Origin: a virus
Direction: 5' to 3' (one strand)
Virus record (IMG/VR): IMGVR_UViG_3300009168_000011
Coordinates: 1-60,720 of that record
Length of the DNA stretch: 60,720 bases
A program made the position numbers and the translations under genes. This document shows, in pieces, positions 1-8,300 of the stretch (the stretch's first letter is position 1; every line of letters starts with the position of its first letter). The notes under the pieces were generated by a model. That model ran no database searches and was not told the DNA's origin. It saw only the letters and a list, made by a program, of their open reading frames with translations.

Positions 1-123
1 AAGGTCATTGTCTTCGTGCCGTTCCTGTCTGTCCTTGGAGAGGTCGCCGAGCGGCTGCGCAAGCGGGGACACTTCGTCGAGCAGGTGTCGGGCGAGACCA
101 GCAAGACCGAGCGCGACCGTATC
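1..123. repeat. Terminal redundancy, left copy (circular contig overlap)
   Basis: This stretch is identical base for base to 60598-60720. It lies inside the helicase coding sequence and the reading frame is preserved across the join (381 codons lie between the start codon and the second copy). The simplest reading is that the sequence is circular or circularly permuted and was opened at an arbitrary point. A physical direct terminal repeat of 123 bp is possible but less likely, because the repeat falls in mid-gene. Confidence 0.95.
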
Positions 124-420
124 TTCGGTGCGTTCCAAGCGCCGGTTGGCCCGCGCATCCTCGTCGCCCAGCCTGCCGCCATGAGCCACGGCCTGACCCT
201 GACCGAGGCCAACACCATCATCTGGTATTCTGCCATCACCTCCAACGAAACCTACGAGCAGGCGAACGGTCGGATCACTAGGCCGGGACAGAAGCGCAAC
301 CAGTTGATCGTCGAGCTTGAAGGATCGGCTGCCGAGCGGCATGTCTTCGCCCGGCTGCGCCGGAAACAATCGATGCAGGGCGCTTTGCTCGAACTCCTGC
401 TTGACACCCCCCACCCGTAA
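1..420 (+). CDS. SNF2-family helicase, C-terminal part (continues from the right end)
   Basis: These are the last 139 codons of the helicase that starts at 59455. The frame is open from base 1. The RecA2 half carries the SF2/SNF2 motif VI region, seen as Q-A-N-G-R-I-T-R-P-G-Q around residues 80-90 of this part, with the two arginines that sense ATP across the domain interface. The stop at 418-420 lies inside a sigma70-like promoter that serves the next gene. Taken alone this piece would look like a truncated gene; it is not, because it joins the other end of the window in frame. Confidence 0.93.
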   Translation, partial: KVIVFVPFLSVLGEVAERLRKRGHFVEQVSGETSKTERDRIFGAFQAPVGPRILVAQPAAMSHGLTLTEANTIIWYSAITSNETYEQANGRITRPGQKRNQLIVELEGSAAERHVFARLRRKQSMQGALLELLLDTPHP

Positions 421-429
421 CGCTATTTA
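401..429 (+). promoter_or_regulatory. Sigma70-type promoter for the 453-5274 operon
   Basis: TTGACA at 401-406, a 17-bp spacer and TATTTA at 424-429. The -35 box is a full consensus match and lies within the last codons of the helicase gene. Transcription would begin near 436, just before the GTG start at 453. Confidence 0.6.
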
Positions 430-452
430 CATTATTCAATCGGAGTGCCGCC

Positions 453-827
453 GTGAAGAACCATGTCGAAACCTACATCCAGTTGCGTGATCTAAAGGAC
501 CGGATCAACAAGGAAGCCAAGGAGAAAGTCGCCCAGCTAACAGCGGCGATGGACAACCTCGAAGGCGAGATGCTGGAGCAGATGCGCCAGCTTGGCGTCG
601 AGAGCATGCGCACCGACGCAGGCACTGTCTACAAGACCATCAAGCGCCGCACGCCCGTGGCGAATTGGGACGCCGCCCTCGCCTTCATCCGCGAGAAAGG
701 GCTGTGGCATTTTCTGGAACGGCGCGTCAGTTCGGGAGCCGTCACCGAGTACATGACCGAGCACGGCGAGGTGCCGCCCGGCATCGCCATCAACGAAGAA
801 CAATCCGTCAATATCCGCAGGAGCTAA
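453..827 (+). CDS. Conserved phage protein of replication module, function unknown
   Basis: A 124-residue protein with a GTG start, chosen because GGAG lies nine bases upstream; no in-frame ATG occurs before residue 34. The first 55 residues are charged and helical (coiled-coil-like), followed by a compact domain with W-D-A-A-L-A-F-I-R and W-H-F-L-E-R-R-V-S, ending in V-N-I-R-R-S. I recognise this layout from unassigned phage proteins that lie beside single-strand binding or recombination genes, but I know no proven function. It is the first gene after promoter 401-429 and is six bases from the next gene, so the two are probably co-translated. Confidence 0.85.
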   Translation: MKNHVETYIQLRDLKDRINKEAKEKVAQLTAAMDNLEGEMLEQMRQLGVESMRTDAGTVYKTIKRRTPVANWDAALAFIREKGLWHFLERRVSSGAVTEYMTEHGEVPPGIAINEEQSVNIRRS

Positions 828-832
828 AGAGC

Positions 833-1915
833 ATGAACGCCATCACTACCATTCCCGATGTTTCGCAGGTTCCCGAGTACCTGCGCACCACCTCGCCGAC
901 CGCACTGACCGCCAACTCGTTGAGCCAAGGCGTGTCGCTTGGCTTCCCGATGCTGTCCATCAAGGGCAAGACGTGGCGTCAGGTTGTCGACGGCGACAGT
1001 CAGGTGATCCTCAACAGCGAGGGCGAGCCGCGCTCCTCGATCAATGCCGTGATCGTCGGCGCGAACGAGGCGGTCAGCAAGACCTACTATCCCGGCGTCT
1101 ACGTCGAGGGTTCGGACGACGGTCCCGACTGCTACTCCAACGACGGCATCGCCCCGCCACTCGACGTGCCCGACCGGCAGGCCCCGCTGTGCGGCGGGTG
1201 CCCGCACAACCAGTGGGGATCGGCCACTACCGAGACCGGCAGCAAGTCCAAGGCATGCGGCGACAGCCGCCGCCTCGCCGTGGTGATCGGTGACTTCGAC
1301 AAGCCGTTCCTGCTGCGCGTCCCGGCCACTTCGCTCAAGGGGCTGGCCGAGTACGGCAAGATGCTGGCGCAGCGCCAGTTGCCGGTGCACGGAGTGATGA
1401 CCAAGATCAGCTTCGACACGTCGCTGGCCTATCCGCGCCTCATCTTCACCTTCAACGGGTTCCTCGATCCGACGCAGTTCGCGGAGGCAACGAAGGCGTT
1501 GGAGCATTTGACGATGGATGCTATTCTCTATGGCAACGCAGCACCTGCCAGTTCTCCCCAGCCCGGTCAGGCCACTGCTCCTTCGGCTCCGCCTGCCCCC
1601 GCCTCCCCGGCAACAGCGGCGGAGCCGGAGACCCCGGCAGTAGGCACGTTCGACGAGCCGCCTGCCCAGCAGCAGGAGCAGGCACCGGCCCCTGCCCCCA
1701 AGCCACGCAAGCCGCGTGCGCCCAAGGCAGCGCCTGCCCCTGTTGCTGAACCGGAAGTGGCGGAGCAGACCATCGCCGCCACGCCGGAGCAGGTCGCGGC
1801 AGCGGTAGCAGCCCCGGCTGCAGCGGCAGCGGTCACCGAGACCACGCAGTCCCCGGCTCTGGCCAAGGCAGCCGAGTTGCTGGGGGGACTGCTGGGATCA
1901 TTCGATGATGACTAG
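833..1915 (+). CDS. Putative single-stranded DNA-binding or recombination accessory protein with acidic tail
   Basis: A 360-residue protein; the ATG at 833 is preceded by AGGAG. Residues 1-240 form a globular region that includes a cysteine cluster (C-x-S-N..., C-G-G-C-P-x-N, then a further C near residue 140) that may bind zinc. Residues 240-340 are a long Ala/Pro-rich disordered linker, and the protein ends in L-L-G-S-F-D-D-D. A disordered linker followed by a short acidic, hydrophobic tip is how SSB proteins recruit partners, and the gene lies between a helicase and the primase. That supports a role at the replication fork by inference only; there is no visible OB-fold motif that I can assert. 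Confidence 0.6.
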   Translation: MNAITTIPDVSQVPEYLRTTSPTALTANSLSQGVSLGFPMLSIKGKTWRQVVDGDSQVILNSEGEPRSSINAVIVGANEAVSKTYYPGVYVEGSDDGPDCYSNDGIAPPLDVPDRQAPLCGGCPHNQWGSATTETGSKSKACGDSRRLAVVIGDFDKPFLLRVPATSLKGLAEYGKMLAQRQLPVHGVMTKISFDTSLAYPRLIFTFNGFLDPTQFAEATKALEHLTMDAILYGNAAPASSPQPGQATAPSAPPAPASPATAAEPETPAVGTFDEPPAQQQEQAPAPAPKPRKPRAPKAAPAPVAEPEVAEQTIAATPEQVAAAVAAPAAAAAVTETTQSPALAKAAELLGGLLGSFDDD

Positions 1916-2183
1916 GATGCCGACCTTCGACGCGGCGGAAATGCGAGCAGCCGGTCTGACACCTCAGGTGTTGGGCCGGTTGATCGGCATCTCTCGGGTC
2001 ACGGCGAGCTACTGGCTCAACGGTCATCGACAGCCGCACCCATTGCTGCGACGCAAGGTCGTCTTGCTACTTGATGGGGTGCGCCGAGAGGTGCAGATAG
2101 GTGCGTTGCCGCCGCCGGTAGCGCTCCCCGTCAAGAAGCAGGGCCAGCTGGTGGAGGCGGCACTAGCCAAGTACTTCCAGTGA
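1905..2183 (+). CDS. Small helix-turn-helix DNA-binding protein
   Basis: A 92-residue protein overlapping the previous gene by 11 bases. Residues 17-50 (L-T-P-Q-V-L-G-R-L-I-G-I-S-R then V-T-A-S-Y-W-L-N-G) match a Cro/CI-type (XRE) helix-turn-helix, with the recognition helix around V-T-A-S-Y-W. The rest is basic. It is the only clear XRE-type protein seen in the genome, so it is the best candidate for a regulator binding one of the repeated intergenic sites, or it may be a primase-associated factor given its place directly before the primase. Internal starts at residues 2 and 5 are possible. Confidence 0.75.
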   Translation: MMTRMPTFDAAEMRAAGLTPQVLGRLIGISRVTASYWLNGHRQPHPLLRRKVVLLLDGVRREVQIGALPPPVALPVKKQGQLVEAALAKYFQ

Positions 2184-2208
2184 CATAACCCCCGTGGGGA
2201 AACGTGCA

Positions 2209-5200
2209 ATGACCCAACCGACAGCGGCGGAGTTCTACGACGCGGCACTAGCGAACGACGGTTACTACTATCTCGGACGAAAAGCGGGCAAGCAGCTGAT
2301 CAAGGACCGGCCCAGCTTCGACAAGAGGCTGGGCCCCAAGCCCGATCTCTACCATTCACTGGCTCGGTTCCGCGATCCAGAAGGCGGGCGCAAGATGGAG
2401 AACATCATCTCCCTGCGCAGCTTCCGGCTCGACGTCGACACCAAGCAGACCCATGATAAGGCACCGTACGACGATCTCCCCGAGGCGCGGGTCGCGGTCA
2501 ACGATTTCGTCAAGCTGCTCGGCCTGCCCGTGCCATGGCTGATCGACAGCGGCGGCGGCTGGCACGTCTACTGGATGCTCGATGCGGACGTGCCGCATGA
2601 CGAGTGGCGGGCGACGGCGAACATGCTCAAGACCGCGACCGTGCAGGCCAAGCTCGACAACGACCGTGCGATCATCGCCGACGGCACCCGCCTGATGCGG
2701 GCTGTGGGCTCGCTGCATGGCAAGCTGGGCAAGGAGGTGTCGATCATCCGGCGCGGTGCGCCGCCGTGCTCTCATGCCGCTTTCCGCTCGATTGTGGAGA
2801 AGTTCGTCGGCACTGCCACACCCGCCCCGGCCCACGTCAGTGGCACCGGGCAGGGCAACATGCTCACCAAGGTCAGGCACGCCGACAGCTATGCCGACCT
2901 CGCTGCCGACCAGTGCGCGCTGCTCAATGATTTCCGTGCTGGTAAGGATCAGGACTACAATTTGTGGATCGCTGGCCTGTCCAACCTGCACCGCATGATC
3001 GACGGCGACGCGAAGGCGCACGAGTGGTCGCAGAAGCAGCGCCCGAACGAATATGACGGGGCGCAGACCGATGCCAAGCTGCACGAGTTCAAGGGGCCAC
3101 ACACCTGCGGCAAGATCGCGGCGTTAAGCGGCGCTCCGTGCGGCGGCTGTCCGCACTATCGTGACAACCTGTCACCGGTCCGCTTGGGCGAGGGCGGCTC
3201 TGCTCCCCAGCCTGCTGCTGTTGCCCCGCCGCCTCCGCCGGGCCAGCCACCCGCCGCTACCCCGCAGCCTGCTCCGGCACCCGCGCCTGCCCCGCCACCT
3301 ACCGGCCTACCGCCTCCCCCGCTGCCCTACCTGACCGGGCCCTACCCGACCAATGGCTATGTCGAAATCTTCCCGGCTGACCCGCAGGACCCGGCCAAGG
3401 AAAGTTTCCACTGGTACTACGAAAAGGACCCGGCGGGCCTCAGGCACCCCTTCAAGTCGACCGTCGGTATCCGCAAGGGCACCGCCAAGAAGGGGCTCGT
3501 CCCCACCGTCCTCTACGAGGGGGCTTTCTATGTGACCGGCATGATCCACGCTGCCGAGCATACGTTGCAGTGTCGGTTTCGCCATAACGTAAGTTTTGAT
3601 AAGGCATTGGTCCGTGAAAAGAGTTTCACCCTTCCCGCTGCGGAGGCCACCGGCCCGTCCTTGCTCACCTACCTTAGCAAGCACGGCCTGCCTATCACTG
3701 GCCTCGCGCGGACGAACGCAATGAGGGCGTTCATCAATCGCTGGTACGTTGCGGCGCGCGACCACGCACCGGTCGCAGGCGGCGACGTGTTCGGCCTGCA
3801 GGATAACGGCGACTTCATCGTCGGCCACCATATCGTCAGAGCCACTGACGGGACCATCGGCCCGGCAGCGGCGGTTGGTGCAGCGGGCGAACTACTCGCG
3901 CAATTCAACCAACTGCCGAGCACGGACCCGGCAGTAGTACTGGCTCAAGCTAGAGAGTGGGGCAGACAGACTGACAAGCTATTCAACCACGACGAACTGA
4001 TGGCCCACCAGTTCATCATCCTATGCAGCTTCGCCTCCATGCTGTGGGCGCTTGAGCCGGGAGCCATCAAGGGGTTGATCGTCAGCGCCTTCGGCACTGG
4101 CACCGGACTGGCCAAGTCCAGCTGCGTGCGGGTCGCCGGGTCGGTGTGGGGCAACGACCAGTACCTGATGTCATCCGCCGGTACGGTCAAGGCGATCTGC
4201 GGCAGGGCAGCCACGCTCAACAGCCTGCCCATGGCCATCGACGAGGTGACCGGGCTGAAGGCGTTCGAGGTAGTGGGGCTAATCAGCGATCTCGGCAATG
4301 GCATGGACCGTGCCCGCCTTACCCAGACCGCTACGCCGCGCCCAATTAAGGAGTGGCGACTGATCACGCTGATGACCAGCAACGACCGGCTGTCCGGCTT
4401 CGGAGCCGGGAAGCAGGGGGCGGAAGGGCTCAATGCCCGACTGTGGGAAATCCCGTTCAACGACTACCATCCCAAGAAGCTGTGCGCCCGGCTGCACCGG
4501 GACTGGGACGCGGGCATCCGCACCCACAATCCAGCCGACTTCGAGAACAACAGGCCGGACAAGGTAATCGCCACCCTAAGCACCACGCTCGGCGGTTATG
4601 CCGGGCTGCAATTCGCCACCGACGTCCTGCCGCGCAAGGGCGCATTTTTGCAGACCCTCGCAGCCATCGTCGACACGCTGAACGAAATCGGATCATCGGA
4701 CCCGGCAGGTAACCGGGGCGCGGTCAAGGCCGGGGCGTGCGTCCTGCTGGCACTGTCGCTCCTCAACAAGCGCAAGATACTCAGCTTCGACTATGGCAAG
4801 ATGGAGAACTGGATCAAGGCCCAGCTGCAGGGGCGCTCGATGGTCGCCCAGAATACCAGCTACGATCCGATCAACGAGTTCCTCGGAGCAATGAACAGCC
4901 AACCGGTGACGAAGTACCGCTCGGAGGGTGGCGGCGGACCGATCTGCGAGGACTTCGACCATCGCGGTACGAGCGCCATCGCCCATCGGGTAGTCAACAC
5001 CAACGGTGCTGTCACCGAGCACGTCCTCTACCTGTTCCGATCCTCGCTGCATGACTGGTTCCCCGAGGATAACATGACCATTCTCGATACCCTGCGGACC
5101 AGTGGACGCCTGATCGCTGAACGCTGTGCCGTGCCTGCTGATCTAACCGGCGGACACCCCAAGCCGGAGAGCTACAAGATCGACCTGCGCGACTATGCCG

Positions 5201-5274
5201 TAGCTGCCTCATCTGCTGCCAAGCCTGCACCCCTTGCCGGTACTAATAACGTCTACCCACTCGCGACCGGTTGA
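2209..5274 (+). CDS. Primase-polymerase fused to a DUF927-like ATPase/helicase domain
   Basis: A 1,021-residue replication protein starting at the ATG at 2209 (GGGGA upstream). Residues 1-200 resemble an archaeo-eukaryotic primase: D75 and D77 in F-R-L-D-V-D-T-K would be the metal-binding pair, and S-G-G-G-W-H-V-Y-W at 114-122 fits the conserved motif that contains the catalytic histidine. Residues 330-380 are a Pro/Ala linker. The C-terminal half has a P-loop, G-T-G-T-G-L-A-K-S at 629-637, and a Walker B-type A-I-D-E-V with D678/E679, in a context like DUF927 superfamily ATPases found in primase fusions. It would prime and unwind DNA for the phage polymerase at 55344. It is the last gene before terminator 5337-5373. 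Confidence 0.8.
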   Translation: MTQPTAAEFYDAALANDGYYYLGRKAGKQLIKDRPSFDKRLGPKPDLYHSLARFRDPEGGRKMENIISLRSFRLDVDTKQTHDKAPYDDLPEARVAVNDFVKLLGLPVPWLIDSGGGWHVYWMLDADVPHDEWRATANMLKTATVQAKLDNDRAIIADGTRLMRAVGSLHGKLGKEVSIIRRGAPPCSHAAFRSIVEKFVGTATPAPAHVSGTGQGNMLTKVRHADSYADLAADQCALLNDFRAGKDQDYNLWIAGLSNLHRMIDGDAKAHEWSQKQRPNEYDGAQTDAKLHEFKGPHTCGKIAALSGAPCGGCPHYRDNLSPVRLGEGGSAPQPAAVAPPPPPGQPPAATPQPAPAPAPAPPPTGLPPPPLPYLTGPYPTNGYVEIFPADPQDPAKESFHWYYEKDPAGLRHPFKSTVGIRKGTAKKGLVPTVLYEGAFYVTGMIHAAEHTLQCRFRHNVSFDKALVREKSFTLPAAEATGPSLLTYLSKHGLPITGLARTNAMRAFINRWYVAARDHAPVAGGDVFGLQDNGDFIVGHHIVRATDGTIGPAAAVGAAGELLAQFNQLPSTDPAVVLAQAREWGRQTDKLFNHDELMAHQFIILCSFASMLWALEPGAIKGLIVSAFGTGTGLAKSSCVRVAGSVWGNDQYLMSSAGTVKAICGRAATLNSLPMAIDEVTGLKAFEVVGLISDLGNGMDRARLTQTATPRPIKEWRLITLMTSNDRLSGFGAGKQGAEGLNARLWEIPFNDYHPKKLCARLHRDWDAGIRTHNPADFENNRPDKVIATLSTTLGGYAGLQFATDVLPRKGAFLQTLAAIVDTLNEIGSSDPAGNRGAVKAGACVLLALSLLNKRKILSFDYGKMENWIKAQLQGRSMVAQNTSYDPINEFLGAMNSQPVTKYRSEGGGGPICEDFDHRGTSAIAHRVVNTNGAVTEHVLYLFRSSLHDWFPEDNMTILDTLRTSGRLIAERCAVPADLTGGHPKPESYKIDLRDYAVAASSAAKPAPLAGTNNVYPLATG

Positions 5275-5336
5275 CCCCCTGTTAGGCCGTGGTTATGTAG
5301 GCATCTAACCGTACTACCCCACGGTTGACCGAGAAA

Positions 5337-5373
5337 CGCCCTCCGGATTTGCACGGTCCGGGGGGCGTTTTTT
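5337..5373 (+). terminator. Intrinsic terminator at end of the early + strand operon
   Basis: An 11-bp stem (CGCCCTCCGGA and TCCGGGGGGCG, one T-G pair) with a 9-base loop, followed by six T. It ends the primase operon where it meets the convergent virion operon. A copy of the seven-fold intergenic element begins one base later. Confidence 0.85.
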
Positions 5374-5394
5374 CATTTGATTAAAAATCAAGTC
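5374..5394 (+). repeat. Seven-copy intergenic element, site 1
   Basis: Core TTGATTAAAAATCAA on the + strand, flanked by CAT and GTC. It lies between the + strand terminator and the last codon of the 3,095-aa gene on the - strand, and overlaps that gene's stop codon by two bases. Confidence 0.8.
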
Positions 5395-8300
5395 AGTAGC
5401 CGCCAGCCGCAGCCATCTCCTCGTCGCTATACGACAGGGTCGGATCGTACAGCCCGGCCTGCGTCGCCGCGAACGCCTCCTCGCCCGGCATGTAGCGCAC
5501 GCCGCCGAGCACCGCCGCCCGCTCCCGAGCCCGGCGGGCAGGGGACTTGAGCAATGACGACAGCGGGGTGATCTTGAAGCCGTTCTCCTGCTTGACCTGC
5601 TGCAGCTTCAACCACTTCTGGATCGCCGCCTGCCTCGCCACCGCATTGCCGGACCCGATGGCATCGTTGAACTCGTCGGTGATATCGTCCTGCCGCCCCT
5701 TGAAGAAGGTGCGCACGTCGTAGGCCCGCTCGCCCCGCTTGAACGTGCCCGCCCGGTCCTCGGTCTGGAGCCCGACCGCCCGCAGCATACTCTCGCTCAT
5801 GTCGATCTCGTCGGCAGACTGGAGGAGCGTGCCGCGCTGGTTGGTGATCCCGTTCTGCGCTTCGCTAAAGGCGGACAGGGCAGACGCCATGCCGCTCGGC
5901 AGCGTCTTGGCGATGCCCTTGTACATATTGCCGTCGATCATCTCGTCGATGCCGGTCGCGAAGTTGACACCGAGCCCGCCAGCAGGGCCACCGGCAATCG
6001 CGCCGATGTACTGGAGCAGGTCGTCGCGCTGCAGCGACAGGTCCTGATAGGGCTGCACGCTGAGTACGGTCCCCTGACCCAGCGTGCTCGCCAAGTTGAG
6101 CCCGCCCAGCGTCGGTATGCCCGCCAGCAGCAGGTTGGCCAGCATCGGGTCGCCGACTGCCTCGCGGATATCCTCCTCGATATCCTCCGGCGGATCGTCC
6201 TCGTCGCCGAACAGGCCCATGATGAAGTTGACCAGCCCGAACATGAGGGTCGCTCCCGGCAGCCCGGCGATGCCGCCGAACGCGAGGACATGCCCAAGCG
6301 AATAGGCGAGGCTGCGCGCGGCAATCGCCCGCTCCGTCTTGGACAGCGACTTGTCCGCCATCCGGCTGATCATCCGGATGTAGTTGGAGGCGACGATGAT
6401 CGCGATCTTGCGGTACTGCCCGACGGTCGCACCGACCGACGACTGGAGGATGCGCGGTGCCGACGCCGTGCTGTAGTCGCCCTGCGTTTGCTGCACTGTC
6501 CGGGCTGCAGCATAGGCCGAGTTGAACTGCCGCTCGCTCATCGCCGGGCCCTCAACGTTGGCGCGGTAATCGGCGTACGCCCCGGCGTCCGGCTTGGATA
6601 CTTCGGTCGGGGTCTGCAACTCCAGTTCGTAGGCGGCAATCGCCGACGCTGCGCGGTTGAGAAACTCGACGTAGCGCGGCCACTCGCGGACCAGCCGGAC
6701 ACCCTTGAGCTTTTCGTCGAGCCGGTTCGGCAGCTTGCCGGTCTCCGACGAGATGCCGACATCGAGCAGGCCCATGTCGGCAATGTAGTTCAGCAGCGGG
6801 CGGTACTTCGCCTCGACGAAATCGGTCTTCAGTCCGTCGTCGTTGCGCCATGCCTCGCCGAGCTTGCCCATGTCGACCGCCGCGTAGGCGTTCTTGAGCG
6901 CGGCTGCCCCGCGCTTCAGGCCGTAGCGCCCCTCCAGCAGGGGGGCAGTCATGATCGTCGGCTGCAGCGTCTGCTGCAGGAGGAACCGTGGCGACAGCGA
7001 CAGCTGCCAGAAGCTGGCTACCCCGCGCACCCGCTCCAGAAAATGCGACGCAAACGTCTCCGGTGGCGGCTGCTGGGTCATCATGTAGCGGGCGGTGATC
7101 TCGTTGAACATGCGCGACGCGGCGGCGAAGTCATCGGGCTTGGTGGCCAGCTTATCCAGCGATTTCTCAAGCGCGGTGAAGCCGTCGAGGATTTCTCCGT
7201 TCCGCTGGATCGAGGCGAGATTATACGACTGGCTCTTGAGGTGCTGCTCGACATTCAGCTGGATATCGAGCGGCATGCTGGCCACGTTGAACCGGCGCAG
7301 CGCACCCTTGCGCGCGTTCTGGTCACTGAGGCTGCGCAGGTACAGCGTGCGGGCGATGTTGAGCAGCTGGTTACGGGTACTCGCCTTCATCTCCTCGCTG
7401 CCGGAGACGCGGGCCATGACCCGCTCGAACGCCTTCGGCATGTCGTCGCCAGCATAGAACTGTTCGTTTAGTCCCTTGGCTTCCTTGCGCGTCGCGACGC
7501 CACCCTTGTCGGCGGCGAACGCCGGGTTCGACTTCATGATTGCGCGGCGCATGTACTCGGCTTCCGCCTCGGTCTGGGCGAAGTCGACGAAGTAGTGGAG
7601 GTGGTCGCCCTTCAGTTCGGCCATCCGCTTGTGGTTGCCCGCCTGCTTGGCAGCGGCATACTCCTTGCTCATCGCCACCACCGCCCAGTCACCACTGCGG
7701 CGCAGCGGTGCGTAGGGCAGCGAGTTGTCGAAGTTGGCCGGGTCGAGCACCTGCTTGGTCTCGGCAGCGATCTGGTTCTCGACCGCCTGCCGCTCGACAT
7801 CATTCTTGGCCGCCGCCAGATCGGCAGCGTAGGCAGCGCGTACCACCCCGGTGGCAACGTCGCGCAGCTGCTGGGTCTTGTCGTAGATGCTGCGCAGCAG
7901 CGCCTTGGTGTGCGCCTGCCCGGCCCTCGACAGCGAGTTGAACTGCTTGGCGAACTCGGGGTTGACCTTGACCCGCGCGGCATCGGCAGCGGGCAGCCAG
8001 TCGGGGGTGAAGCCCCACTCCCCGGCACGGGTCATCGCCTCGATGAGGTTGTTGACCTTGCCCCGGTTGTCCTTGGTCACGCCGCGCCGCTCACCCTCCG
8101 GCAGGTGCAGATAGTCGCGGTTGAGGTCGGCTACTTCCTGCTCGCCGCGCACCCGGATCGCGTCACGTGACGCGATCACCCGCGCCAGCTTCTTGATCGG
8201 GTCGCTGCTGATCCCGGCCTGCTCCATGCGGCGGGCGAGCATGTCGTAGAGGTCGCCCCGGATGGCGAGATAGGACGGCCACTTGGTCTTGGCGAGGTTG

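Noticed and set aside
1-123. Physical direct terminal repeat of the virion DNA
   Set aside because: The repeat is short, lies in mid-gene and preserves the frame, which is what a circular assembly overlap gives. A true terminal repeat cannot be fully excluded without read-depth data.
5280-5336. Second hairpin (CCGTGG...CCACGG) as a separate terminator
   Set aside because: The loop is long and there is no T run; the adjacent 5337-5373 terminator explains the boundary.
6290-7471. Long + strand frame opposite the giant virion gene (also 10604-12088, 12933-14204, 22038-23930, 59419-60669 on opposite strands)
   Set aside because: These are open because GC-rich codons leave few stops in the opposite frames. 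They are rich in Arg, Pro and Ala, lack ribosome binding sites and lie fully inside clear genes.
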